Program-made: the position numbers and the translations under genes
The notes under the pieces: generated by a model
Databases searched by the model: none
What the model was told of the DNA's origin: nothing
What the model saw: only the letters and a program-made list of their open reading frames with translations
NCBI RefSeq assembly: GCF_963259705.1
Contig: NC_081850.1
Coordinates: forward strand, 33,199,799 to 33,263,798
Reading direction: 5' to 3'
Source: Myotis daubentonii
Lineage: Eukaryota; Chordata; Mammalia; Chiroptera; Vespertilionidae
DNA: 64,000 nt
Part shown: in pieces, positions 1 through 13,800 of the stretch
Numbering within the stretch: the first letter of the stretch is position 1
How the letters are laid out: the number at the start of each line of letters is the position of its first letter

Positions 1-194
1 TTAGGAACAGATGGTCTGTATACCTGAAATAAAAGTATTCCAGCAATCTTGTGTTGTGCTGCCAATCAAACCATCCAAACTCCCTACCTGGGCCAGATGG
101 TTCTCAGCACTGAATGTACATGGGATCACCCGAGGAGCTTTCAAAATACTTATCCTGATGTGCAGGTCAAGGGAACAGAATTGAGAGTCAAGAA
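1..194. other. Unassigned start of window, RCL1 intron 8
   Basis: This is intronic sequence with no recognised exon or repeat. The open frame on the minus strand here resembles no protein I know. Confidence 0.4.
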
Positions 195-1425
195 ATAACC
201 CATTTACATTCAACTGATTTTCAAAAAGGGTGCCAAGATAATCCAACAGGGAAAGAATAACCTTCTCAATAAATGGTGCTGGAACAACTTCACATAGGCC
301 CTGTCTTCACATCATACATAAAAAATAACTCAATACTGACCCAAGATCTGCACGTAAGCGCTAAAACTATAAAACTCACAGAAGAAAACAGGAGTAAATC
401 TTCATGATCTTGGGCTAGGTGGTGGTTTCTTAGACACAACAGGAAAAGCAGAATGATGAAAGAAAAAAATGAATAAATTGGACTTCATAAAAATTAAAAC
501 CTTTTGTGGACACTATCAAGAAAGTGAAAATACAGTCCCCAAGGAGAAAATATTTTAAATCATTTATCTGATATGGGTCTAGTATATAGGATATATAAAG
601 AATTCTTGCAACTCAGTAATAAAAATCCAAATAACCCAATTTAATAATGGGTAAAGGATCTGCAAAGACATTTTTCTAAAGATATCCATATAACCAATAA
701 CCACATGAAAACATGTTCAACATCATTAGTTATTAGGGAAGTGGAAATCAAAACCACTATGAGATGCCACTTCACACCCAATAAAATGGTTATGAGTGGG
801 TCAGATAAAAAATGGTCACCACTATGGAAAAGTCTGGCAGTTCCTCAAAATGTTAAACAAGGAGTTATCATGTGATGCAAGAATTCTACTTTTAGGTATA
901 TACAGAAATGAAAACATGCACCCCCACAAAAACTTGTCCACAAATGTTCAAAGGAGCATTATTCATAATAGTAAAAAAGTGGAAACAACTCAAATGCCCA
1001 TTAACTGATGAGTGGATAAACAAAATGTGGTATATCCATACAATTGAATACTATTCAGCCATAAAAAGAAACAAAATACAGGTACATGCTACAATATGGA
1101 TGAACTTAGAAAACATTACGCTAAGTGAAAGAAGCCAGTCACCAAGAAACTCATTGTATGATTCTATTTACATGAAATGGACAGAACAGGCAACTCTATT
1201 ATAGAGGCAGAGAGCAGATTAGTGATTGCCTTGAGCTGGGAGGATTGGGAGGAATGGGAGGAATGGGACAGAGCCATGAATGAGTAAAGGGTTTCTTTCC
1301 GAGATGGTGAAAATGTTCTAAAATTAGATGGTAGTTATATTTACTTTGTGAATATACTAAAAACCATTGAATGGTACACTTTAAGGTAGTATATGAATTA
1401 TATTTCAAAAAAGCTACTTAAATAA
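195..1425 (+). mobile_element. L1 3' end (ORF2 C-terminus and 3' UTR), decayed
   Basis: The text follows the end of a mammalian L1 with many stops. Recognisable phrases are the region around AATAAATGGTGCTGGAACAA, the GGGTAAAGGATCTGCAAAGA stretch, and the CATTAACTGATGAGTGGATA stretch. No open reading frame survives. It is an old copy lying in the last RCL1 intron. Confidence 0.85.
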
Positions 1426-1721
1426 ATAATATATATTTGTGAAGTTAAAAAGTAGTATTGATCCCGGCTCACACCCTCAGAGTATATACCAAACTCAATA
1501 CAATGCCTTCTGCAATGAATTTCCCACCCCTTCCTGTCCCTCTGTCCTAATCAATCTAGTCAAAGTAGAGAAAGACAAAAAGGAGGAAAGGGGGCCCAAA
1601 CAATTCCTCACCCTATCTGGCTGACATGACCGACATGCCAGTGGTTAAGAAATGAAACAGGAACTCCCTGGAGAGTATTGCTGATAAGTGCTACATGCAC
1701 ACACAAAAATTTCTTACTTCT

Positions 1722-1934
1722 TTTTAAAAATTTTTTCACTTATTTATTTTTAGAGAGAGAGGAAGGGAGAAGGGTAGAAACACTGATGAGAGAAACATCA
1801 TCGATCTGCTGCCTCCTGCATGTCCTCTACTGGGGATGGAGCCTGCAACCCAGGCATGTGCCCTGACTCAGAATCAAACCAGTGACTTATTGGTTCCTGG
1901 GTCGATGCTCAACCACTGACCCACACCAGCCAGA
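1722..1934 (-). mobile_element. VES SINE
   Basis: This is a tRNA-derived SINE in reverse. An AT-rich tail precedes the polypurine GAGAGGAAGGGAGA block, and it ends CCACACCAGCCAG, the complement of the tRNA-like head. It is diverged. Confidence 0.85.
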
Positions 1935-1944
1935 CATCACCTCT

Positions 1945-2143
1945 TTTCAAAAATTAGAGAGAGAGGAGGGGGGAAGGGGAAAAGGAAGGGCGGGGGGAGA
2001 GAGAAACATTGATTTGCTGTTCCACAACAAATGTTATTTATACATTCATTGGCTGCTTCTTGTACGTGCCCTAATCAGAGACTGAACTTGCAACCTTGGC
2101 ATATCGGGACAATGCTCTAACCAACTGAGTTACCCGGCCAGGG
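1945..2143 (-). mobile_element. VES-like SINE, diverged
   Basis: It lies directly beside the previous SINE and in the same orientation. The head complement ACTGAGTTACCCGGCCAGGG is recognisable and the internal part is degraded. Confidence 0.75.
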
Positions 2144-2464
2144 CCAATTCCTCTCTCTCCACTGAAACCCATTATACATGATAGGCATTATGTCTGGCAT
2201 TCACTAATGAGGCAAGAAACAGAATTTAGGAGTTAGGACTAATTTTGAGAAATGACTTAGGAATTAAGGGAAGTCAGTTCTTTCCCTGCTGCCTTTCCTG
2301 TCTTACCAATTTTCAGGTTTTTGCACCCCACCCTGTCCTAGGAAAAAAAGAAAAACATCACACCCATAGATAAACAGTCCACATCTGTGGGCAAAGCCTC
2401 CAGGGGCAGCAGTGCGGGCAAAGCCAGCATCTCACCCACTCATCTGCATTCTGAGGAGGAAACA

Positions 2465-2511
<47 letters not shown>

Positions 2512-4345
2512 CTGCTGACCGGGCTCTAATACAGGCCTGCTACCAGAGCCTCCCCAGCTTACTTCACTCTGAATCGTTCAACTGTGCTGGAAAAACCAGA
2601 CACCCCACCAGCTGGCAGAACTCCTAAGAGGCCTCAGCTTGCTTCAGATCTCTTGGAGAAGGATGGAGAAACACAGGTTTGAGTGTGCAGGCTTACATAT
2701 TTGCAGCTCTGAGGTATTTGTAGCCTTTGGAATCGTTAGAAAAAGCAAAGTCGGTTCCACTTTTTACACAATGTTCTGCCAACGGCCTGTCTGAGGAAGA
2801 CTCTGTAAGGGACTGGATTAAGGTATGCTTCAGAATGTCCTCCTACCTCCAGCTATCGAACATGCTCAGAGCCGAGAAACAACCAGACAATATTAAATCC
2901 TAGCAAAGTCTCTTTAAGAAAATGAAAAGCAAACAGAGAATAAACTCGCCCCCCTCGCCCCGCACACACACACGCAGTCAGCAAAGGTCACATCCGGTGC
3001 TGATCCACATCCTTCTCCACGGCCCCAAGCACAGGCCCCACCAGGCCCCGCCTCTTCCCTTTCCTTCTCTTCCAAGCACCATTCTGTAGATCCACACTTC
3101 CCAAACACAACCACATGGCCGCACAGCCAGGCAAAAGAGAGCCATGCACAGAGCCTTGAGAGAGAGGACAGCCCACCTGCGCAGTGTAACTGGCAGCTTT
3201 TTAGGCCAACCATGTTAGGCAGCCGGGACTGTAATTCCCGTGAGAAGGACTTAAGAGAACTAAATCTGTAGTAAACTTTTTTTCCTAATACAAAGTGACT
3301 TATCTAAAAAAACAAAACACCCAGACCATGAAAGCCTCCAGGCCACCTGAGAAGCAGGTTTCGAGAATCCTGGAAAACGGAGATAATTTTTCCCGTCTAT
3401 CTTCCAAGAGTAGGTTGTTCCCACCAGCACTGTTGATGAACAGGTGACAGCCATTGGGCTCAAAGTCATCTATCCTTTGAATCCCAAGTGCCCAGGATTG
3501 ACCAGGTGCCAGGCCCTGCCCCTTAAAATACAGCACCTCTCACCAGGTCCCTCTTCTGATGCCTGCTGGAGAGTGGAGGTGAAAGCAATCATGGGAAGTG
3601 GGCGCGCACGCGCTCCCCCCCTCCCCCAATTCCACAAACACAAACCACAACAGAGGGTCTTGATTCCTGCTCCACCAAACCACTCAGATATTGGGGTTCC
3701 CTACTTCTCAGGTCTAAGGAGGGGTAAGAGACCTGGGGGTGAGAAGAGAATCTGCTGGATGGGGCCCCTGTGTCATTACACCACAGCTTTAAATGTATCG
3801 GCGGTGCTTTTTCTCCAGACAGAGGCTTTCCCAAAGCCCAGCTGGCCTCTGCTCTAAGAACAAACTCGGTTATAAAGGCAGAGGAGACAGACAGGCTGGT
3901 TGCATGGTTGGGAGATGTGGGTCCCAGGACAAGTTTGGCTAAAATCTCAGTATGAGCAGGTCCCTGAACTCTCTTGCTCATCCGAAAGGTAAAGACATCA
4001 CTTGCTTTTACCATATGCCAAATGTGGTCTGGGGCTCAAACAGTTTAATAAAGGTGACAGGGCTTTGCAGCATTTAAACACAATTAAATCACAACTGTCA
4101 GGGGGAGTGGCATCCTGCCAGCTGAGGAGAGCAGTTAAACAACTGAACCCAAATAGCTGCAGGTTTGGCCGGCACGAAAAACCGAAGAGGCATGGTTCAC
4201 TTTAGACTCCAAGTAAAGACAGGAGATCATTTTGTAGCATAATTTGAACTGAGGATTCTGGAAAGGCGTGGAATGGCATCCTGCCTCAGGCAGGGAGGTG
4301 TCTCAAGTCCAGCAACAGGGGTGGAATCCCAGCACTTGCATAAGA
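2144..4345. other. Unique intronic sequence with a (CT)n tract
   Basis: No gene is recognised here. A (CT)n microsatellite occupies about 2467-2509. Several 60-140-codon open frames overlap one another on both strands without homology that I know, so they are not called. Confidence 0.5.
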
Positions 4346-4570
4346 GCAGTGGGTCAGGGAAGCATGGACTCTGGGCAAGACTGCCTGGCTCTGAACTCCA
4401 CTTGCTGACTATGTGACCTTTGGCACATGACTCAACTTCTGTGTGCCTCAGTCCCCACACCTGTAAAATGGAGTGTGCAACAGTAACCTCCTAGGGTTAT
4501 GATGAAAACTAAATGAGTTCGCATTTGTCAAGTGCTTAAAACATTGGGCCAGCAGTAAATACTGTGTTTG
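4346..4570 (+). mobile_element. MIR SINE
   Basis: The sequence follows the MIR pattern: a tract like CTGGCTCTGAACTCCACTTG, then GTGACCTTTGGCAC, CCTCAGTCCCCACA, TGTAAAATGGAG and a trailing GTGCTTAAAAC. It is an ancient mammalian tRNA-derived element. Confidence 0.75.
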
Positions 4571-6946
4571 TTAAATAAACACCTACCTTACAGAGTTCTT
4601 GGGAACAGTAAGTGAGATGTGTGTTGTTTATTTAGCAATATGACTGCAGTAGTTGGTCATAAATTTAAAAATTAATGGACACAGATTTATAGATATCTGA
4701 GCAAACACTTCACAGCTGACTTCAGGCCTGAGATAACCCAAAGCAAGTTTACTGAGCCTCCTGGTGTTCAGAGTGACCTTAACAGGAGATTGGGTTTTCC
4801 CAGGCTGGGGCAGGGCAAGGGGATATCCGGGCGGAAACTGCAGTGTCCAGCACTGATTGGGCTCTGCCAGGCCCACTGCATTGCTGGCTGGGAGCACTAA
4901 GTACCTGACCTTTTTAAGCCTTGCTCCATCTCCACAAACCCGACTTCAGGACCATTCACCTTCTCCACAGATAAGACCAAGGCTCAGAGGTGCTACACGC
5001 TGTCCCCCGGTGCTTCCCGGGAGAGCCAGCACTGAAATCGGGGAGGCTGCACTTCCACGACCATGTACCGACAACATGTAACTGTAGTCTCCAATCAGAT
5101 AATTTGTGAAAGTGTGATTTTCTTGCTGTTAATTCCACTTTTAAATAAAGTATAAATCCTCCCTAAACTGTAATATTAAGCTTTTTCGGGGGAAGGTGGA
5201 ATCACTGTCACCAATTGTAAACTACCTGAAACTCAACAAAATGAACAGAAATAGATTTTCCGCATACCAGCATGTTAGCCAATACTATTTTATTCTTCTG
5301 AAAAACATCTCTCTGGCCTTCCCAAAAGATTTCACACATATAGATGCGCTTTCTCAAGTAACACAGGAAACCACCAACAGAAGTAAGACAGAGGGAAGAA
5401 TAAAGGGAAGAACAGACACCCTTATTTTCCAGAAAGGGTTTCAAAGCAACACTATAAGAAAACACATCCCCCTTAATCCCAGTGCTCTATAAAAAAACAA
5501 AACAAACAAAACAAAAAAAATTAAAAAACTTTTTAAACAAATCAGAATGTGAAAACTGCCACAAGAAATACATTTCTTGATTCTAGTCTTCTTGAGAAAT
5601 TTGAGAATTCAAAAAGTAGATTTTTATGACTTTAAGTATACTTTATAAAAATAAGTGAGTTTGGTCTCCAAAACTCTTGAATCCAACTAGGATCCCCACC
5701 CCCCACCACAATTATACTAACTATAGATTCTATGCCTTTTTCATCCTAAGCTGTACTCACAAATACGATGATAACTTTGTCTATTTGGTCCTAGAAGGAC
5801 ATCTATTTCTTCCCACCTTTGCCCTTCATCACTCTGGATTCCTGGAGCCTTCCACAATGATAACAAGCAACAAGGGTCCCAAACAGACACAGCTTTCAAA
5901 AATAAACTCCTTACAACCTCCTGCCCCACCGTGTGCTCGCTTACCAAAAAGAAAGGAGGCGGCGCTGTCCACCCCATGGCAGCCCCTCCTGCGTGAAACC
6001 CCAGGAGGCAGGAAACCCAGAGAAACATAGCCCCAAGTTTCAAACACAATTCTGCTATTTGTCCCAGGCCTGTAAAGCTCCATTCAGAGCAGACCACGTT
6101 GTTTTCCTGGGAGATGTAGTCCTTTTAGACGAGGTTTCTGGAAGAGAAGACTGCAATGAATGTTTGGTGAGGGGGTATACGAGGAGGACACAGGAACTTG
6201 AAAAAAAACATCCAGGCACATCTTGACCATCTCCACAGGGGCTGCTGACTTGAAAAAAACTATAAAGGCCCTGTAGCCAAACGGAAAAAAAAAAATCTCT
6301 AAGAGCCAAAAAAAAAAAAAAAGGTCAAGGAAAACTAAAAATATAGATTTCCTTTTGCACATAATGTTCTGCCAAACCCCATGCCCCACGACCACACACA
6401 TCTAGAGACTGCCTCAAGCGGTGTGAGCGGTCAGGCCTTCGCTGCCCTGAAGCAGGGGCTGGGAAGGCTGCAGCGGCGGCGGCAGCAGCAAGAGAGTTGG
6501 CTGAAGGGGCCTGGTGGTCACAGAGCCGTCAGCGCTTCCAGCCAACGCTCCACTGGAAGCGAAGCTCTGCACTCAGGCCCTGTGTGTGCTCCCTCGCCTC
6601 CTCCCCGAACACCTTAGCTACAAAGTCTGTTTCAGCAATGTTGATCCCTGGTGTTAGTGTTCCACTGAGGATTACTCGATTTCAGGTGCCTGTCCCATGA
6701 AATATTTTACAACTGTTAGCAGATAATGTGGTTCCTCACTAGCTTCCTGCTTATCAGTCTTCCCCCACTGCTCAGAGTGTCTTCTCTTCCACTGCCATGT
6801 TCCAAAAAAACCTCCCACCACCAACTCCAAATAAAAAAACCTCCAAAACAATCTCTTTCAAGCTTCTGGTCTCCATGCGCCCCAAGCGATGTTCCAGAGG
6901 TACAATGCCCCCTCTGCAGTGCTGGCCCCTTACTCAATGTGATGGC
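4571..6946. other. Unique intronic sequence upstream of mir-101-2 in window coordinates
   Basis: No exon, RNA gene or clear repeat was recognised. A-rich runs occur near 5497-5520, 6289 and 6310-6323, and a short GCGGCGGCGGCAGCAGC tract at 6473-6489. RCL1 exon 9 was searched for here and not found. Confidence 0.5.
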
Positions 6947-7025
6947 ACCACCATTCTTCAGTTATCACAGTACTGTACCTTCCAGATATACAGCATCGGT
7001 ACCATGATAACCGAAAAAGGACAGT
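6947..7025 (-). ncRNA. MIR101-2: microRNA precursor mir-101-2
   Basis: The minus strand gives a 79-nt hairpin that matches the human mir-101-2 precursor as recalled, except for one base in the loop region. The 3p arm (miR-101-3p, seed ACAGUAC) is 6977-6957. The 5p arm is 7014-6993. Both arms are intact. It lies in the last RCL1 intron in the sense orientation, as in human, so it may be processed from the RCL1 primary transcript, though it could also have its own promoter. Members of this family repress EZH2 and other targets in mammals. Confidence 0.97.
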
Positions 7026-7759
7026 TCAGTCTATATCTACCTGAGTGTCTCCTCCCACACAGGCCCACTCCCGCCCCACCCACAGATGGCCATGTCATGA
7101 TCTCGAGCACATGGACGCACACCCAGAGGTCAGGGCTCAAACACGCTGCTTACAGCAAGCTCATCTGCTACCTATAGGAAGTGCTGCTTCCACTGTGCTG
7201 TTAACAATCCAAGTCTTCTCATCAGCTGCTCTTTTTGTAGAGCGCTTGCTTTAATGCCTCAACAGTCATCTTCTGATAACATCCAATGTCCTCAGACTCA
7301 CTTTTACAATATCCCCACTGGTCCAATGGCATTACTATAGTCTTTGCCTCTTTTTTCCCTTTTCCAGCCAGTTTATACCCTACCATGTTGGACAAAAAGA
7401 CGGCCCTATTTGCCACGGGTAGGGAAAAGAGGGGATTAAAAAAAAAAAGCTAACAAAATCTCAGTTATAATGGAACCAGATTACCTCCAAAATGAGAAAA
7501 ATCTAAAGCACAGACAAAAGAACTGTCTAATATACCACACAACTTCAATGGCATGGGAATAATGCAACTACAGAAGAGAAAGGAAGGCAAGATGCCTGCT
7601 AAACACCAGGTTAAGACTGATAACCTCCAGCTCATTCCAGGATCAGTCCAAGCAGGTGTTCATAGTGATAGGCTATGCACAGTCCAGCACCTTTATCATG
7701 TCATGCAACTGGAAGATTAAACTGGACAGCAGTAATGAGGCTGAGCGAAAACAACTCAC
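7026..7759. other. Intron 8 between mir-101-2 and exon 8
   Basis: The interval contains a minus-strand open frame of 64 codons (7416-7222), sense to RCL1, preceded by a pyrimidine-rich tract and an AG at 7407-7406. It is discussed as a candidate alternative last exon in the findings. No polyadenylation signal was seen just after it. Nothing else was recognised. Confidence 0.4.
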
Positions 7760-7863
7760 GTGTAGGGAGAGAGCGGTCCTAGCAGGACTTTGGAAACGTC
7801 CTGCTGCCCAAGGGTCATGAACAACAGAGCCAGGCTTTGGTTGGTCGAGTCCACACATCCACC
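7760..7863 (-). CDS. RCL1: RCL1 exon 8
   Basis: This 104-nt exon encodes [15 protein letters not shown] through [16 protein letters not shown] plus two bases of a Thr codon. The acceptor is TTTATAG|GGTGGA and the donor is TACAC|GTGAGT. I searched bases 1-7759 for the terminal coding exon and did not find it, so it lies outside the window. Confidence 0.95.
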
Positions 7864-10800
7864 CTATAAATACAAACACTTTCAAGATTAGTCGTTATTC
7901 CAACCAGAGAATGGAAAACCAAGAAAACAGTCACAAATACCCAGAATATCAGAACCACAGAAAAGCAGATTGCAAAGTTCAAGCAATAATAAAACAGAAT
8001 ACAAGTCTTTTCAGAGGAATCCTTGTATCACTTAACTTTGGGGGGTTAAACTAACTGGTCATCAAAGCAATTGTATTAGCTGAGACCATCAGAATAAATA
8101 GACATTCAGGTTTACTGAGGTGTATCTAAGGAAAAATAAAAATTCCCCTCTGTAATTAAAGCGGCAGCAGCAGCAGGACACATAAACAAAAAAAAAGCAT
8201 AATCAGTTCCAGGAAATGTACAGGTCATTAACAAGGGTGAGGTGGATGCGGCTTGTTTATTTAATCTGCCAGGGAACACCACAGTCAATCTGGCATGAAA
8301 GGGCCTTAGCCTAAAACTTATCCCATCACATTCAAAACTGTTGTCAAGTTACATTAGTGTCTCCTTGTGACTCTTCCTGTGCACCTTTAACTGAAGAATT
8401 ACTGAGACCAGATTTCTCCATTCTTACTACTTATGTACTATTTCCAGCCACTTTTCCTTCCTTTTCTCCCAAATCGATAAGTACAACAGAATTTTCACAA
8501 ACTCTCTCCTGAGGATTGTTTTGGTTGCCTTTCTTCCTTCATTCTTGGGTTTCCTGACCATTTCAGCCATTCTGCTTCTACTACATTCATGCATGACTGT
8601 TGTTTATATCTGTGCCTTAAAAATGTCTTTATTGCCCTGGCCAGTGTTGCTGAAGTGGTTAGAGTGTCAGCCTGCACACCAAAGGGTCTCAGATTCGATT
8701 CCCAGTCAAGGGCATGTACTTGGGTTTCAGGTTCACTCCCTGCCCGCATTGGGGCATGTGCAGGGAGGCAACCAGTCGATGTGTCTCACATCGGTGTTTC
8801 TTTCTCTTTCTCTCTCTCCCCCTTCTCCCCCCTCATTCCCACGCTCTCTGAAAAGCAATGGAAAAAACATATCCTCAGGTGAGAATTAGCAAACACAAAA
8901 AAGTCTTTCTGATCATTCTTTCTGAGATAACTTTATTTAAAACAATTCAAACTTACATTGTACACAGTGAAAGTGGGATGACCTTGAATTTCTACATATT
9001 TTGTACATGCTACAAAAAGAACCCAGTTTCTGATGATGGCACATCACTATCCAAGCCCAGACTCCCAGACTTTAAACAGAACACGTGGCCACCCTCTTCT
9101 TAAAAAAAAAAAAAAAAGTTTTTATTGATTTTAGAGAAGGAGAAGGGAAAGGAAGAAACGATGAGAGAGAAAGAAACATGATCAGCCGCCTCCTGCACAT
9201 GCAACCCAGGCATGTGCCCTCACTGGGAACCGAACCGGCGACCTCTTGGTGCATGGCGATGATGTTCAACCACTAAGCCACACCAGCCAGGCAACCTCTC
9301 TCAAATGCATGCAGTGTAGGGAATAAATCAATTATCAGCACAAACACTCACTCTTTGCCATCAGACCTCATTTACAATTGAGCAGGAAAATAAGGGGGCT
9401 TATCCTACTGCCAGCTTTTATGAAAATCGACTGCTCTTCCTAAACTACCTTAAAAGGCAATATTTCTCTCTAAGCCAGTGGTTCTCAACCTTCTGGCCCT
9501 TTAAATACAGTTCCTCATGTTGTGACCCAACCATAAAATTATTTTCGTTGCTACTTCATAACAGTAATGTTGCTGCTGTTATGAATTGTAATATAAATAT
9601 CTGATATGCAGGATGGTCTTAGGTGACCCCTGTGAAAGGGTCGTTCGACCGCCAAAGGGGTCGTGACCCACAGGTTGAGAACTGCTGCTCTAAGCCAATG
9701 TTAGGACAAGAGGTGTAACATACGTATTTCCGTTAAAAAACAAAAAACTCTAACCCATGGAGAATCTGAGGACCAATGAAAGTGTTTTTACAAAACTTGC
9801 TCCTTTCACAGACTGTTAAGTGTTTCAAGAGATTTAGACAGAAGGGCATGTTGGAGATGAGGAGAGGACTCCCACTCCTGCAAGTGGGGACAGCAGCACA
9901 CGTGGTGGGGACAGAAGTTGGGGGTGGGGTGGGGGGTAGGAGACAGAGGCAGCTTAAAAGATGGACAGAAAAGGCAGTTTCAGAAAGCTTGGAACACAAT
10001 CAAGAGGACTTGGTTGGTAACTGATGAGACATAAATAGAACAAGAGGGATTAGATCAGAGGACTATAACGTTGATAAAAATAAACAGCACCTTCAAAGGG
10101 GACATGTTTTTATTATTCTTTTAAACCATGTCATGTCACAGACATATAAAGAATTATTCATAAGAACATGAAGCATTTTCATCCTTTTAACAACTAAAGA
10201 CCATAGACACACAAAAAAGAAATTTTCTTAATGATTAGAACAAACAAACTTGGTGTAGGCACAATGAAATGGTTTTAAGTAGAACTTAACTAGAGTAAAG
10301 GGGGGGAAATAAAATAACTTAATCCAGATTGCATGTTTTCTCTCCGTGGCCTTGCTTTCACCCTGAGGCCTATAACGTGCTATTTATGAGGATACAGAAC
10401 CCTCCCTCCAGCTGGGCTCTTCTGTAATGTGATGCTTCCAATTCCCCCAGGTCTACTGGAGAGAGATGGGAGGGTCCCCACGGTCAGAGGGCCTGCAAGC
10501 CACAAGCAAGGGAAACCTGAACCAGTTGCCAGGGGCTTAGGGACCCATGGATCACATGCACAGTCTGTAGTCAACCGATGGTCCTCGGACCACTGGTGGC
10601 CTGTGAGGTCCGAAAGGTTAGCGACTGCTGGTTTAAGGAAACCATTGGAGCAGCGGTCGCCAACGGGTGGTCCATGGATCAAACGGTCCATGAGGTCCAA
10701 AAGGTTGGCGACCGCTGGTCTAGATGACTAACTTCCGGAACTAAGTGACATGGTAACCTCTTGATCATTTATTTACTCCCAACTTTTAGTTACTATTCAT

Positions 10801-13800
10801 CTTTCAAAAAAAAAAATCACTAAATTAAACATCAAACACAGGGCTGATTTAGCATCAAAAACGCTAAGGCCAGCCTTTGGCCACACAAGTAGTGTGAGAA
10901 GATACTTCATCCTGCAGGAGGGTTTCATTTGAGAGGGCATTTCTTTCCGCCACTATTTGCTAGCTGAATGGTGAGGACAGGGAGTACAGTCATTCCGCTG
11001 AAGACACAATTATAGGTCCTTTGTCTTCCATTTTAATTAGATGAACATTAATTAAAACCATTAAGACCTGGACATTTTAGTGAACTCTGAAGCAGTTCAT
11101 TCTTACTTGTTCCACCTTGCAACCAATGAGGTATTGTTGAGAACGGTGACTGGACCGGGAGAAGACTTGGCTGTAGGCTGTTTTCCTTAGCCAGGCCTGT
11201 GCAGGGATCAATACCCATGAACCAGGCGCCACTCTACCACAATGATTAATAAATTAAAGCGACAAAAAGTATTTAAAAATAAAACAAAATCACCTGTTTT
11301 ATTTCATAAGGGCTCACATATGATCTTTTTTTAAAATATATTTTATTGATATTTTACAAAGAGGAAGGGAGAGGGATAGTCAGAAAAATCAATGAGAGAG
11401 AAATATGGATCAGCTGCCTCCCGCACATCCCCTAGTGGGGATGTGCCTACAACCAAGGTACATGCCCCTGACCGGAACTGAACCTGGGACCCTTCAGTCC
11501 GCAGGCTGATGCTCTATCCATTGAGCCAAACCAGTTAGGGCTCACATATGATTTTTGCTACTTTAAACAGGGCAAAGCTTCCTTGGAGACTTCAGGAAAG
11601 AACCACAGAAATATCAACTAACTGAGACTAAATACACAGATAAATACAGAGATGAAAGGCTCTTCATCTGAAAAGGCAATTTACAAACACTATACACCAT
11701 GCAATAGCAAATCACCCAAAGTATAGTTTTTGCTAGTGCTCAGCTCAAGAATGTGGGGCCTCAAAAACAGAGCAGAGAAATAAGCATTCCTGGGAGCCTG
11801 TCCTGGATTCTGCATGTCAAGGAGAAGGTTTCACCTTCTGACATGGATCCGAGGCAAGGATTGTACAGACAACCAGAAATCCTGAGGCCAGATTTGTGAC
11901 TCTCCTCTAACCAAGTATATGGGACCTTAAAGAATGTTTTTTCAAGCAGCTTCATCTTATTTCTCCTGCCATCATCTTTCTTTCCCTCCCAATTCCTTCC
12001 TTGCTTATTTTAGGTCACCTCGACTATTTTTTTTTTTATTGATTTTGTACAGAGAGGAAGGGAGAGGGATAGAGAGTTAGAAACATCGATGAGAGAGAAT
12101 CATTAATCAGCTGCCTCCTGCACACCCCCTATTGGGAATGTGCCCGCAACCAAGGTACATGCCCTTAACTGGAATCAAACCTGGGACCCTTAAGTCCGCA
12201 GGCCGACGCGCTATCCACTGATCAAAACCGGTTAGGGCTCACCTCGACTATTTTTGGGAAACAGGAAGAGTGTATGTATGCCTGTCTACATGTTGTTTGT
12301 ATGGATTGACAGAGAAAAACCTGTGACAACTGAGAGGACAGGTTGGTCCAGGTTGATCTGAGCTGCAGAAGCAAATGGCAACAGATGAAGTCTTGTCTTC
12401 AGTTTCGTCACCCCCTCCTGTGTTCTCACCTTTCCATGCTCTGACACAGGCCTGCCTTCCCTAAACATTCTTCTATGCTCCAGAACACACTGCAAATTCT
12501 AGCCTGTTGACACTATTTTGTATCTGACACAACTGTCACATACAAATCGCCTATTTCCAACTCCTCAAAGAACCTGAAAACAATGAGCCCCCATCCTCAC
12601 ATGGCAAGGACGCGGGAGCTGGGAGATGGCACCTGTTTTGGTCGCGGCACTGTATCCTCTTCAAGTGGGCAGTCACCGGCTAACCTGCTTCATTTTACAC
12701 CTTTTCTTTCCCGAATAACGCTGTCTCAGCTTTTTAAGTGTCCACACTATTAAAACGTACCTGCCCTGTTGTCCCAAATCAGGGGAACTGGATCTCTGCT
12801 TACTGACTAGTTCAGCTAATCCATTAAACCAGTTCATGTTAAACTGTTTAATGGGCAGGAAGAGTTAACTCCTTGGCATAAGCCCTTGAACAGGGAAGAA
12901 AGCTGCTAAGGAGTAAGAATGAAACAACGAACTGCTTCCTGATGGCTCCTCTCCCGACTGGCAGAGGTGGAGGACATACCCTGTAGATTTCTTCAAGCAG
13001 CAGCTTGGCACAGTTCCTGCCCAGGTCCTCTGGAAGCACCGCCGCCCCCTGGCCCTGGGGGTTGGAGGTCAGCTCAGCACTGAGGAAGGTGCCGTTGGTG
13101 GTCTCGGCAACCAGTGACAATCCAAAGCCTGGAGACCTGGGGATTCAAAGGCACAGACACTGAGTAGGGTTAATGAAGTGGGGTTCGGGCACCAGCAAAA
13201 GGAAAGAGAAAACAAACATCTTTCTCATGGCACTCTGCGTTGTTACAGCACGCCCTACTGGAGTTCCCACTAGCTTGCGCTGGAAATACACATGACTTGG
13301 TGAGAGCGCACCAGGCAGAACCAAGGAAGGTGCAAGTTTACATCACTTTTCCTATTAGCCCCTCCCACACTGTGAAAGATCCTGCTGTGAGAGTTTATAG
13401 GAGCATTAACAAGGGCTACCAGATAGTCGGCACCTACTTTCTGCCAGTTTCTGACCTAGGGGCTTTGACACTACAATTCTGCTGAGTAGGTAATATGTGC
13501 CCATCTTACAAATGAGGAAATGGAGAAATTAAGCAACCTGCACCACGTCCACACAGCTAGGAAGTGACTGAGATGTGTTTCCAATGCAGGTCTTCCAGAC
13601 CCCAAAGCCTACCCAAGTTCGCCACCACAGCCCTCACAACCAACCCAGAAGGTGTAAGTGGCCTGGAGACCACCTCATTACAGCTCCTCTTGGAATACAT
13701 CAAGCTCTTCCCCCCCCAAACCCCCGCACCCCAAAAAAGTGCCACATAAGCCAGGAAGAGCCCAGATAAGGCTCACCTTTGTTTGTGTCCCTAAGGGACA

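Noticed and set aside
3444..4014. Overlapping 137- and 141-codon frames on opposite strands
   Set aside because: No known protein similarity, no splice or conservation evidence, and mutual overlap suggest chance.
8634..8760. tRNA genes at VES heads
   Set aside because: The A and B box text belongs to tRNA-derived SINE heads; no copy forms an intact tRNA.
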